Shown here in pieces: positions 9,434 to 18,693 of a stretch of DNA of 64,000 bases; position 1 is the stretch's first letter; each line of letters begins with the position of its first letter. The stretch is taken from the NCBI GenBank assembly GCA_022414725.1, contig JAJSRW010002116.1, positions 78,136-142,135 on the forward strand, written 5' to 3'. The notes below the pieces were generated by a model. That model saw only the letters and a program-made list of their open reading frames with translations. It searched no databases and was not told the origin of the DNA. Source of the DNA: Microglena sp. YARC. Its lineage: Eukaryota; Chlorophyta; Chlorophyceae; Chlamydomonadales; Chlamydomonadaceae. The position numbers and the translations under genes are program-made.

Positions 9434-10099
9434 ATGGGTGATGCAAATCATCCTTTACCTGTTCTACAAAATAGTGCATGGACCCCCAATGACAGTAACC
9501 ACATCGTCAATAATGTGCTCCATTATGTAAACAAATGCACAAGTAAGGTATCAATCATTGTATTTCCAGAGTGTGGCAGCGGATATCATGAGTGGAATGT
9601 GTTAATAGCCCTCATTCAAACCGGTTATAACATCAATACAGCGATTTTCATGGATAGCCAGATCGATCACCATTCGGTGGACGAGTGGCTTAGGCTGTCT
9701 CAAGTGCACCATGTCGAGACAAAAGTTGTTGACTCGTACGTAGCGCTAGAGCATTGGACGAAGCAGCAAACCTCCCAAACAAAGTGTTTGTAATTTACAT
9801 CAATGGTGGGCTGAAGTTCGGTGAGTCGTATTGTGCCAAACATGGATCCTCTGCATGTCTCACTGCGGCGGCACAATTCTGGAAGTGGTGTGACCAGAAC
9901 GCAGCTAACCAACTCACAATTAATTTCATTGGACGAGACATGCGACACCCTGCCGATTGCAAGTCATGGACTGAATTGGCTAACACGTTCACTAAACTGT
10001 GATATACAGTTTGATCAGGTCGTTGACAGGGTTGATCCTATCCGGTATGATAGGAACACCCGGAAATTTGTACATTTAATCTTACACTCCGCCAAGTAA
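9434..10099 (+). pseudogene. Unrecognised gene with two frameshifts
   Basis: Three consecutive frames each read like protein: 9434 to about 9740 (MGDANHPLPVLQN..., with VSIIVFPECGSGYHEW), about 9745-9985 (DEAANLPNKVFVIYINGGLKF... to ELANTF), and about 9990-10099 (CDIQFDQVVDRVDPIRYD... to HSAK). Together they would give about 220 residues with alternating hydrophobic strands of an alpha/beta protein. No family was recognised. The two shifts are of one base each. It is followed 100 bp later by a same-strand ORF. Confidence 0.45.
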
Positions 10100-10206
10100 A
10101 TAAATGTTGCAAAATATTCACTACTATTTTGCTTAATGGGTTTAAGTAAATCAGGCCAAAAAGCATAAGGCGATGATAATTCTAAAAAGAAACCTAAGAT
10201 GAACGC

Positions 10207-10560
10207 TTGTCGCTTGGTTATTCAGGCATCCACTCACCCGTGTCTGATATAGATAGAGTTGTTTCGCGTCAAGACTGCTACATACATGTCGATCTGAACA
10301 GGGAGATATGTGAAGACTTCAACGAAATAAAAGTTGATTTACCTTACATACAAACAACTAGAGAACCAGGGAGATTGCTGGTGTTCAAAGAAAATGATTT
10401 CTTGCATGCAATTAATAACATGAGTCAAACGTCTCCACATAGTATCGAAAAAGCCCTCCGATTTGCTAACATATTCGGACTACATTCAACTGAGCTGCAC
10501 TTTCTTAGAATTTGCAGTAAACATAAACTGCACTTGAACAAGTATCTATTTACCGATTAA
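10207..10560 (+). CDS. Unrecognised ORF, possibly a 3' exon
   Basis: A 117-codon frame without an ATG near its 5' end; it begins with TTG. A TTCAG at about 10220-10225 could be an intron acceptor, which would make this the last exon of a gene extending upstream, perhaps 9434-10099. The product is mixed polar/hydrophobic (RRLL-type clusters absent, LRICSKHKLHLNKYLFTD at the end). No family was recognised. Confidence 0.35.
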   Translation: MSLGYSGIHSPVSDIDRVVSRQDCYIHVDLNREICEDFNEIKVDLPYIQTTREPGRLLVFKENDFLHAINNMSQTSPHSIEKALRFANIFGLHSTELHFLRICSKHKLHLNKYLFTD

Positions 10561-10722
10561 TAAGAAAATATGAAATGAAGGAAATTCACTAGGGTTGTCA
10601 AGTTTAACTTTGTTTTCAAAATAGGGGGCCTGAGCATCTTCCTCATCCGGTGATACCAGGAGGCAAAGTAGTACCATTCCCTATTAATCCAATTATCATG
10701 TACAACTCCATGACGCAATGGA

Positions 10723-11107
10723 TCAACCCCATGCCTGCCTTCCAATTCCTACCTGCACCAGAGCGGCATGGCCACTTGGTTGAAGGACTTGCAGGGCAGT
10801 CTGAAGCACCGATTTCTCCGTTGAGTTGATGACCCACCTGTGTGCAATCACAATCACAAGCGTCGTGTGTTATACTAATGATGTTGTCTAGGTTGTTCAA
10901 ATGGCTATAGAGACAACAAATCAAATCATACCTGTTGTTGTTTCTCAGCAGGGCTACGGCAGCTTCAACAGCCGCATGCGCCACCCGCACTGCCTCATCA
11001 GCTCGCTCAGCAGTTTGGACAAGTGCAGCCAATGCAGCATTCTTGTGTGGCCCTCCGTCAGCGATGATGATGCCTAGCTGAGCTGGTGATGTATTAGTGA
11101 AGTCCAT
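10723..11107 (-). CDS. Two-exon small gene, 96 residues, Ala-rich helical protein
   Basis: Exon 1 runs from the ATG at 11107 to 10932. It ends CAG followed by GTATGA (10931-10926). Exon 2 starts at 10837 after TGCACACAG and ends at a TGA at 10723-10725. Removing the 94-base intron joins phase exactly (AG plus G) and gives 97 codons including the stop. Exon 1 encodes MDFTNTSPAQLG and an amphipathic Ala-rich helix (AERADEAVRVAHAAVEAAVALL); exon 2 encodes WVINSTEKSVLQTALQVLQ and a short tail. No family was recognised. Its value is as evidence of spliceosomal introns in this block. Reading through without splicing gives a longer but unlikely C-terminus. Confidence 0.5.
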
Positions 11108-11460
11108 GCTTATTATCTGTGTGCATGAAAAAATGAAAGCAGTTCTGACAAACAAGATACTGTTCCGCCGACTGTAGGCTTTAAGTAATACCGCGTGTGG
11201 CCGTACACAGAGACGTTTCATTTATATGTTCCGTTGAGTGTATCCCCTTACTTACACTCTGACAATACAGGTCGTGTGCTTTGTGTGTCATCTGTCAAGA
11301 TGTCTACAACGCTACACACGCAGACTTGGCTACACCTGGCAGACACCTGTCTGATGAGAATGATTGCACACCATGTTTATTTTTCACAAATATAAAAAAT
11401 CAAGACTATGCCTAGTATATTGCTTTGCGCACCCTATATCTTCTGTGTAAAACAGAAACA
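11108..11460. other. Gap between divergent genes
   Basis: It contains ACTGTTCCGCCGACTGTAG at about 11159, repeated at 15771. No gene is seen; it presumably holds promoters for the flanking minus- and plus-strand genes. Confidence 0.4.
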
Positions 11461-11921
11461 ATGGATAACTTCAAGAAGTTGGAGACAAGCATGTACGTGT
11501 GTTTCACAGTTTCAGGCAGTACGTGGGATGACAGGAGCAACAAGTTTATTTAAATGGAACGGTGGTATTCGATAATGAGGATGACGCCAAGAAATGTTTA
11601 GAAATACTCGACCTTTACAAAGAGACATTCTACTTCAGGCGTAAATCGAACGTGATGAATAAGACTATGTTCACGTTTGACGGCACGACAATCCACCTAT
11701 TATCTGGTGCCACAATTGAGTACGAACAGAATGCTGCTCGATTGAAGAAGATTGTAGAGATAGAAAAGACGTGCACGGCAAAACACGTGGGGATACATGG
11801 ACGATTACGTAAGGCTATTCGGGTATCGTCCGCTCAGGAAAAGGGCATTCTGGAGCTGCTTGCTGTTATGTTTTTCGTGCAGTTGTATATTCTGTATCGA
11901 TCCATGCTCTTACGAAGCTAA
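11461..11921 (+). pseudogene. Unrecognised gene with one frameshift and a C-terminal membrane segment
   Basis: ATG at 11461 opens a frame (MDNFKKLETSMYVCFTV...) that stops at about 11553. From about 11547 the next frame continues with NGTVVFDNEDDAKKCLEILDL to the stop at 11921. One extra T in TTTATTTAAATGG would account for the shift. The product of about 150 residues ends with a hydrophobic helix (ELLAVMFFVQLYILY) that could be a tail anchor. No family was recognised. Confidence 0.45.
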
Positions 11922-11984
11922 ATATCCTCGCACGTAGGTGAGCTCATGCACCCCCAACGTTGCCCAAAAGCAACAATCTGCAAC

Positions 11985-12040
11985 AACTAGGGTTGTCAAG
12001 CAGAAGCCTGCTTGATACACACGGCTTTCTTTTGAGTAAA
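11985..12040 (+). repeat. Composite palindromic element, partial copy
   Basis: TCAAGCAGAAGCCTGCTTGA at 11996-12015 preceded by ACTAGGGTTG and followed by ACACACGGCTTTCTTTTGAG. The same extended form with CTAGGGTTG is found at 16870-16925. Confidence 0.8.
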
Positions 12041-12062
12041 TGCGGTTGCGTAAGACCCTGCC

Positions 12063-12596
12063 TCAACAATCACCGGCACATCCCTTTCGGGGAATATCGC
12101 ATCGCTTCGATATTGCGTCCCATGCTTTGGTCGCCTTGCCATATTTCACGCCTTCATTCGAGCAATGGACGGCACCGCATCGCGCGGTGCTTGCGTGTTT
12201 ATCGAACGAGCTCATGGCGGTTTTGGAATTATTGGTCAGCCTCGCCATGAGTTCATAACGACTATGACATTTGCTCTCGATGCAAGATTTGAGGGGCTTT
12301 AAAGTTTTCTCAATGACTTCACCTGCAGCCGAGAGTTTATCGTTGCATTTTGTTACTTTTCTGCACTTCGATGCTTTCATGCGGAGCGCGCCTGCCCACT
12401 CTATCCATTCATCAAGCGTCCGTTCTTTTTTGTCAGAGACCAGACGGACAGCCTCAATCTTCATAAACGCGACGAACTCTTCGGCCGTGTACGAGTCGTC
12501 CTTCTTTCCGCGCTGACGGGGACCTGTGTAGCACACGACATCAGATCGACTCTTCGTTTCTTTTTTCGCTTGAGGTAGTTTTGCCACTCGTGGCAT
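12063..12596 (-). CDS. Unrecognised basic protein
   Basis: A 177-codon frame from the ATG at 12596 (MPRVAKLPQAKKE...). The sequence is Lys/Arg-rich at the start, then helical with YTAEEFVAFMKIEAVRLV and LDEWIEWAGALRMKASKCRK, then a long helix, and ends with a Cys-rich tail (ARCGAVHC, KRCDIP, GCAGDC). No family was recognised; the tail could bind metal. It is unbroken, unlike many neighbours. Confidence 0.45.
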   Translation of the reverse strand: MPRVAKLPQAKKETKSRSDVVCYTGPRQRGKKDDSYTAEEFVAFMKIEAVRLVSDKKERTLDEWIEWAGALRMKASKCRKVTKCNDKLSAAGEVIEKTLKPLKSCIESKCHSRYELMARLTNNSKTAMSSFDKHASTARCGAVHCSNEGVKYGKATKAWDAISKRCDIPRKGCAGDC

Positions 12597-12834
12597 TCAA
12601 TGAATGAATGAAAGTGTATATAGTTTAAATAAAAAAAGTCCAGAATTAAAACCCCTGTCCTCCCCCCCGGCGGTGCAATGAGAAAAAACAAATGCAGGCC
12701 AAAATTTTGCTTGTGTGTGGCTGCGGCATGCGTGAGTGAGTGAGTGAGTGCCAACACTGAGATCTCCGACTAAAAAAATGTATAGAATGTATATATCCAA
12801 CCAACGATCGATGAACAAGAAGAAGACGAACACG

Positions 12835-12955
12835 CATGTTCCGAGTGCGCCTCGAAAAACGAGTGTAAACAACGCGAAATACGTACAGATTACAGCCTTA
12901 CACCCACGAATCTCTCTCTGTCGAAATGCGACTCATTCAATGCGCCGAACAAATG
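12835..12955 (+). repeat. Dispersed repeat (CGAAAAACGAGTGTAA family)
   Basis: It matches 16975-17095 almost base for base, from GCGC(C/T)TCGAAAAACGAG to GACTCATTCAATGCGC, and matches 7640-7740 in inverted orientation. Confidence 0.85.
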
Positions 12956-13244
12956 TGTGTGAGTCTCCATGGTCTGTTCTGGTCTGTCTGATGGACGAGG
13001 TCGTCACATAATCCAATCCACCAAGGAGACACCAGCACCTCTAGACGACGTCCACCGTCATCGAATCACATCCAATCTGTTTGTTTGTTTGTGTTCTTGT
13101 TTTGTTTTGTTTCACTGGTTTCACCAAAATCAAAACTATTCCTATTTTCTTCTCCCTATAGAGACTTTTCTTTTTGATGAAACAAGTGAAACAAATATCA
13201 TATAGTAATATATTAATATACATCAATCTTACCAATAGTTTTTC

Positions 13245-13264
13245 TCGAGCAGGCGTCTGCTCGA
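13245..13264. repeat. Isolated palindrome of the composite family
   Basis: TCGAGCAGGCGTCTGCTCGA pairs TCGAGCAG with CTGCTCGA. Relative to the TCAAGCAG/CTGCTTGA form both arms carry the matching change, so pairing is kept. Confidence 0.7.
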
Positions 13265-13531
13265 CATCCATTTAGGGTTTTGAGATGGGGGGACGGATCT
13301 AGGGAGGTGTTACAGGATGATGAGTGACGGAATCATATCCAATGGCTGACCAAGACTTCTTCAGACGACCGCTCATGGCATGACAGAGATTGAGTGTTGG
13401 TTGGGTTATTTATTTGTTTGTAAAAGCTTCTCTACGACTTTGAAGGTTTAAGGGAGCATAACTGCTAGTGACCGTTATTACAATTGTAAACACAAACAAC
13501 TGAACAAAAAAGACTGGATAAATCGCACACA

Positions 13532-13762
13532 ATGAACTCGTCGAGGAAGGGGACGAAGTTCGTCACGCCAACAAACCAAAATGGAGACAAGGGGATTTCA
13601 ACGTTGTCAAAGAAACGATACTTCGAGATGGAAGAGAGAGTGAAGATGATACTGGGGGGTAAATTAGCAGACGCCTTCTTGAGCCTGCGCGTGTCCGTGC
13701 GTGTGCGTGATGACTCGACACATCCGCCGGCGCCGCATTCGCCCCCGCACAGACAGTTTTAG
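13532..13762 (+). CDS. Short unrecognised ORF, low support
   Basis: A 76-codon frame (MNSSRKGTKFVTPTNQNG...) with a Kozak-like context (ACACAATGA). Its 3' third lies in a 135-bp repeat shared with 17112-17250, so the C-terminus is repeat-derived. No family was recognised. Confidence 0.25.
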   Translation: MNSSRKGTKFVTPTNQNGDKGISTLSKKRYFEMEERVKMILGGKLADAFLSLRVSVRVRDDSTHPPAPHSPPHRQF

Positions 13763-13880
13763 GATAGATCCAAATTAGATTTGTGTTAGATGTACATCGG
13801 ATTTGTGTTAGATACGTGTCGGTATCACACCGTGCGCGACACCCGATGCGGTGAGATGACATTTTAGAAATTCAGGCCAA
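13725..13880 (+). repeat. 135-bp direct repeat, copy A
   Basis: From ATTCGCCCCCG to CATTTTAGAAATTCAGGCCAAA it matches 17108-17250 with only a few differences. Copy B ends exactly where the tRNA array begins. An internal short duplication (GATTTGTGTTAGAT twice) is present in both. Confidence 0.92.
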
Positions 13881-14206
13881 AAACTCCCGTCCCTTAAATG
13901 TACGGGAATTCGTCGGCGAAAACAACAACTCAATCGAATCTCAGATCTCTCCCGTCCCTTAAATGTACCACACCAGGTCAGGCCACGCCACGCCCAGACC
14001 CTCGTGTACTGCTGCCACTCTGCACAGCTAGTCCCGTTGCCCCACATTTCGAACTAATGTCTTCTTAAACCACGCTTGCATACCACACTTCCCAGCGAGC
14101 TTTCTGGTGCGTTCAGCATCTTCGCTACTCTCTTCTTCAAACACCAGTTTCAAGTTTACAAAGTTAGATTCTCAACATATATTATCTCACATAATTTCAG
14201 ACAAAC

Positions 14207-15066
14207 ATGGCAGCTCGGGAAGATCCCCTTGCCGACATCCTCACATCGGCAATCTCCCACATCAAGCGAATGCTTCCAGATTGGTCACCACCAGACCTCG
14301 GGCACCCATATGCTACCCTGACGCCGTACAAGAGCGGCTATGCTATGCTCGGCAAGCTTAAGCCTGGCGCCCAGATCATGGTCAAAGACGCATCCGGTTA
14401 CAGGCACCATGGCATCTTTGTCGGGCAGCAAGTGGTGGCACCAGGGGATATCGAAGTCCCGACAGTCGTTGATGTGTGGGGAATTTCGAAGGAGCAGGCC
14501 AACGTCTCCTTGCGATCCTACGAAGACTTCGTTGCCAACGGCTCTATCTTTGCGGAGGCTTTGTACCCCGAAGGGGCTGCTCTGGATCAGACCCCTCTCG
14601 GCAAGCCTTGCCCTCGCTCTGGTCAAAGATGCTGAGCAAACCCCATTTGTCTACAACGCCGCATTCAACAACTGCGAGCACTTTGCAACGATGTGTCGCT
14701 GCCTCAGGTGTGCATGGAATTTATCCGATGCAAGGGCATGCCATTCTCATCATTGACGCACAGTTTGCTGAACTGAATACATTCCCTGCATCACATCTGC
14801 CTCCCCGCGGTTTTGTAGGTATCTGAATGTTTTTTCTATTTTGCCAGTCGTGTTCATAAAGTATTTGTGCACCATGTAGGAGGGAGTCCCACCAAATTAC
14901 AGCAATATTTGAAGCACTGGATCAAGCTTTCTACGACATGGGCATCACCACCAGCAACACATCTGGTCTCGCAATTGGAATTGCTGCATCTGCGACCCTC
15001 TCTATTGGCAGCATCGGGGCTGCAAAAAAGTGGATTCGTGACCTGAAGGACAACAGTCCCAAATAG
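14207..15066 (+). CDS. LRAT/NlpC-P60-like thiol acyltransferase or hydrolase with C-terminal membrane tail; two exons, one frameshift
   Basis: The ATG at 14207 follows ACAAAC. Exon 1 carries the fold landmarks of the LRAT/H-rev107 group: a proline-glycine turn (LKPGAQIMV), a histidine pair in GYRHHGIFVG (about residues 64-73), a VVDVWG strand, and the catalytic cysteine block NNCEHFATMCR. Such enzymes transfer or remove acyl groups at membranes through a Cys-His site. Exon 1 ends CTCAG at 14707 before GTGTGC, and exon 2 starts at 14880 after CATGTAG; the phases match (AG plus G). Exon 2 encodes a helix and a hydrophobic tail (GLAIGIAASATLSIGSIGAA), as in membrane-bound family members, and stops at 15064-15066. 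One extra or missing base near 14600 separates the His block from the Cys block, so the copy is either a pseudogene or carries a sequencing error. Confidence 0.68.
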
Positions 15067-15827
15067 AAAGGTTGGAACTCTTGCCATGTTTGTTTACCGA
15101 AAAATGATTAAACCTATCTTCATGTGTTCTTAATTGACGTACATTGGATAATTTCAATATGTATGCATTTGAAGAAATGGATTCAAATCTTACAGGTATA
15201 ACAAATGAAATGGATTCAAATCTTACAGGTATAACAAATGAAAAGAAGCTGGTCTGTCTCCTCTCCTTATCAGACCACAAGTCTCATACTGTTACTTATT
15301 TACCCCTGCGGGGTAAAATTGCATGTCTTAAAAAATTGTGTATTTGTGTATATGTGTTACAGTCGACGGAATACTAAAATGAAACCGCCTCGTGTACGGC
15401 ACACCTTACGGTGTAACCTAATGGTGTAGCAACCCACGGGGCAGTGGAACACCAATACGATTTTGAATCAACAAATTGCAGGATGTTAACGAGAATATCG
15501 TGGTTCTTTTTTAGATCACGGCTCTCCATCCTGCAGACTCCGTATCGTTCTTTTGTCGGTACTTTCGAGAGTGTCCATTGAAGGACCAGCCGCACTTAAG
15601 CGATCGCCTCTTCCCCAGTACCGTGGCCCAAAAGAACACGGGGTCTTTGTTGATGTGCAATGCGTCATGTAAGGAGGTTTCTTTGCTGGACGGGTCATTT
15701 TATAGGACCATCCACTCATACAATATATGATTGTCACCGCCTTATACCGTTTTTTGGATGTTTCATTTTACTGTTCCGCCGACTGTAGGGTAGAAGGGGG
15801 TCAAAACATTCCCCATTCGAAACCAAC
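15067..15827. other. Gap with small repeat and weak minus-strand frames
   Basis: A 33-bp unit ATGGATTCAAATCTTACAGG... is duplicated at about 15177-15242. Two overlapping minus-strand frames (15374-15595 and 15516-15737) could be one frameshifted small gene, but support is too thin to call it. ACTGTTCCGCCGACTGTAG lies at about 15771. Confidence 0.4.
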
Positions 15828-15877
15828 AGTTTTGTAAAGCAGAAGCCTGCTTGAGACCACGCGGTTTCTTTTGAGAT
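15828..15877 (+). repeat. Composite palindromic element, partial copy
   Basis: AAAGCAGAAGCCTGCTTGAG followed by ACCACGCGGTTTCTTTTGAG, the same right flank as at 11985-12040 with one change. Confidence 0.78.
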
Positions 15878-16088
15878 GACTGGTGTTGTTTATCCCCCTT
15901 GCTGTGCTGGGTTACTCAACCCGTCACCGTTGCCCTCTGAATGGCGATCCTTCACACCAGCAGCCATCAGCTTGACACCACTCTGGAATTCTGAAGGGGG
16001 GTGCGGGGAGTTCATGAATTTTCTTGGTGTGTTGACACCTGTTTGCCTTGCCATCAAAACAATAAGCGGCAATGAGTAGTCGAGATTT

Positions 16089-16370
16089 ATGCAGGTTGAC
16101 ATCAACACAACTGACATGGATACTACCGGATTTCACAAGCAAACACTCGAAATCTACAATAAATTGCTGAAAATTTTCAAAACTTTGAAACAGGTAAGGG
16201 GTGATGATACCACGTTCAGCATGCAAATGTTTGAAGGCAATGTTTATATTCACAGTTACGCTAATCAAAGCAATCGCTCATACAACATAGAATGGTTTGG
16301 TAGCCCAGAACCGTTTGGCCTAAGAATCGCAGTAGACGGCTCAGTTTATGGCCCTTACCACATTCACTGA
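16089..16370 (+). CDS. Small unrecognised protein, 93 residues
   Basis: ATG at 16089 (MQVDINTTDMDTTGFHKQ) opens a 93-codon frame to TGA at 16370. It predicts an N-terminal helix (TLEIYNKLLKIFKTLKQ) and several short strands (GNVYIHSYA, FGLRIAVDG). There is no signal peptide and no known motif. It is unbroken and has an AT-richer composition than its flanks. Confidence 0.4.
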   Translation: MQVDINTTDMDTTGFHKQTLEIYNKLLKIFKTLKQVRGDDTTFSMQMFEGNVYIHSYANQSNRSYNIEWFGSPEPFGLRIAVDGSVYGPYHIH

Positions 16371-16404
16371 TGCCACCTCACAAAAATGAGGATGTCCGGT
16401 TGGA

Positions 16405-16930
16405 ACGTGTAAGCAGCTCAATTCCACTGCCCCACAGAGTGGGGCCTGCGGTTTCCCCTTCACAATCAAAATACAGTTGTCGAGCAGAAGTCTGCTTGAG
16501 ACCACGTGGTCTTCAGGACCCCTTTAATCTGAGTGAGTGAGTCAGCAGCTCAATTCCACTGCCCCACTCCGTGGGGCCCGCTGTTTCCCCTTCACAATCA
16601 AAATACAGATGTCGAGCAGAAGTCTGTTTGAGACCACGTGGTCTTCAGGACCCCTTTAATCTGAGTGAGTGAGTCAGCAGCTCAATTCCACTGCCCGCGA
16701 TTTCCCTTTCATAAATCCAACAGAGTAGTCAACCAGAAGTCTGCTTGAGAACGCAGGGCCTTCAGGAATCCGTTGAATATGTTGGCGGCACCCCACGTAT
16801 TCACTGTGCGAGTCAGCAACTGAATCCCTCTGCACCGCTACACGGTGCCCGCGCTCCTCCCTTCAGAAAATCACTAGGGTTGTCAAGCAGAAGCCTGCTT
16901 GATACACACCGCTTTCTTTTGAGTACCGGA
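16405..16930 (+). repeat. Four tandem composite palindromic elements of about 130 bp
   Basis: Copies start near 16405, 16541, 16674 and 16812. Copies one and two have CCCCAC..GTGGGG, the 20-bp TCGAGCAGAAGTCTGCTTGA-type palindrome (16480-16499, 16611-16630) and GACCACGTGGTC. Copy three lacks the first stem. Copy four has GCACCG..CGGTGC in place of CCCCAC..GTGGGG, so the stem is kept with different bases. A GAGTGAGTGAGT run separates copies. Confidence 0.85.
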
Positions 16931-16964
16931 CCACAGTGAATGCGGTTGCGTAAGACTCAATGCG

Positions 16965-17100
16965 GCTTTAATCGACGACAAGTGTTTCGTGTGCGCTTCG
17001 AAAAACGAGTGTAAACCACGCAAAATCCATACAGATTACAGCCATACAAACTCGAATCTCTCTCTGTCGAACTGTGACTCATTCAATGCGCGCTAACAAA
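16965..17100 (+). repeat. Dispersed repeat (CGAAAAACGAGTGTAA family)
   Basis: Third copy; see the near-identical stretch at 12835-12955. Confidence 0.85.
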
Positions 17101-17107
17101 CCAGAAT

Positions 17108-17252
17108 TCGCCCCCGTACAGACAGTTTTAGGATAGATCCGAATTAGATTTGTGTTAGATGTACATCGGATTTGTGTTAGATACGCGTCGGTATCACACC
17201 GTGCGCGACACCCGATGCAGTGAGATGACATTTTAGAAATTCAGGCCAAATA
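17108..17252 (+). repeat. 135-bp direct repeat, copy B, at the left border of the tRNA array
   Basis: It matches 13725-13880. Its last bases (TTCAGGCCAAA) are followed at once by the first array unit at 17253. Confidence 0.92.
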
Positions 17253-18533
17253 GGCCCACCCAATGGACTACGCCTAGCCTACGATGCAACATCGTCTGTC
17301 GTCGGCAAATTCGGTCAAACAAGTCAAAGGCAAGGAAGTTGGCTCATCTTACGCCCGCTTTACCTGTCGATGTTGAGAGTTGTATCCCCGAGGACCAAGT
17401 GGTGGGCATGCAGCCTGAACAACATGTCCTCTCCTTACACCATACTCCAGTTTTTACGCATGCAACGTGTGGTGGAGGTGGAGGTGGTGGTGGTGGTGGT
17501 GGTAACCCTCTTTTTCGCATACTTTCCCACTTTCTTGCATGGCATTTATGATCTTATATTAAAGTTGGTGGGAACTGGAGGTGCCTTAAAAACAAACATC
17601 CTGTTACAAAGCTGGACAGTCGGCAAGTTGTGCCGCTGTATGTCCTGCAGCGGCATTGTTTCTGCCGAGTGTATGCAACGTGCTCATGTCTGCGCATTCT
17701 GCTCACATGCCGCGTTGCTCGCCAGAGCTGTCCAGGACGCTGCTTCCTGGATCGCAGACGCAATGCCAACGGGTCCGTTGCGTCGCAGACGCAGATTTGG
17801 GAGGGTCCGTCGCATCTGAGGGGGGGCTGGGTGCGTCGCAGACGCAGCTTTGTGGGTGTGGGGAGTGTGTGTGTGCGCGTGTGTGTTTGTGTGCTGGGTG
17901 GGTGGGTGCGTGGGTGCGTGCGTGGGTGGGTGGGGGTCCGTTCCGTCGCAGCCGTAGCTTTTGAAACCAGTCGCGTCGCAAGAAGTATATTTTTGAAACA
18001 GGCTGCGTCTCGATAAGCAGGTTTGGCCCCCCCTGAACAAACTCTGATGCTGACCAGTCCAACACACTCACAAAAAGGTGCACGTCGCATTTGTGTCCTG
18101 ATTTCCCCGATATATCTGCACTGTCCACTTCTCTAATGGTATCAGTGGAGGAGCCGCAAACGTATACGGGTAGTCTAGCTAGAGACATTCCCCATTTACT
18201 TAAATTATCAGAGTTTCACGAACTCAGGACCCCGTCGGTATATCGATTGTTTGGGGGTCAGTTCATCAGTTGGTTTTCCGTTCTTGCCCCTCATATATAT
18301 ATCATGGGTGGGCAAGTCCCCTTAAATCCCTTTAGCCTATTTGGCTACCCCTAGACTGTAACAACGCACACATTCCCATGCTGTAGAAATGGACAGAAAC
18401 AATAAGTAACTCGCCAGACACACTTTGGCACTTAGTAGGCTACATCATATAGGGTCACTCACTCACTCACTCACTCACTCACTCACTCGCTACACCTCCA
18501 TCGTGTGGAATGTATTATGAATTTGCCTAAAAA

Positions 18534-18604
18534 TGCGACAGGGGGAAATCGAATCCCCGTCTGTTCCGTGGCAGGGAACTATGCTACCACTATACCACTG
18601 CCGC
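18534..18604 (-). tRNA. tRNA-Gly(GCC), unit 1
   Basis: A 71-base cloverleaf: acceptor GCGGCAG/CTGTCGC, anticodon loop CTGCCAC on the stem GTTCC/GGAAC, T arm GGGGA-TTCGATT-TCCCC, discriminator A. Internal A box (TGGTATAGTGG) and B box (GGATTCGATTTC) are present. Confidence 0.93.
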
Positions 18605-18620
18605 GTCATAAGTTGTTAGC

Positions 18621-18693
18621 TTTCGGAGCCTGGTCTCGATCCAGGGACCTATGGGTTATGGGCCCATCACGCTAGCCACTGCGCCACTCCGAA
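18621..18693 (-). tRNA. Initiator-type tRNA-Met(CAT), unit 1
   Basis: A 73-base cloverleaf with acceptor TTCGGAG/CTCCGAA, anticodon loop CCCATAA and three G:C pairs closing the anticodon stem (GGG/CCC). The T loop reads ATCGAGA, with A where elongators have T54; both are marks of eukaryotic initiator tRNA. The first pair is T-A and not the usual A-T, and the D loop has one extra base, so it deviates slightly from the consensus. Confidence 0.85.

Larger units (their letters stand above)
12597..13531. other. Gap without a supported gene
   Basis: It holds a dispersed-repeat copy at 12835-12955, a GTTT/TTTG-rich stretch near 13077-13115 and the palindrome at 13245-13264. Several short frames exist, none convincing. 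Confidence 0.45.

Noticed and set aside
17600..17850. A structured RNA gene in the array unit (GCGTCGCAGACGC palindromes)
   Set aside because: No match by eye to 5S, U-snRNA or other known RNA; the palindromes are short and lie in a GC-rich simple-sequence context.
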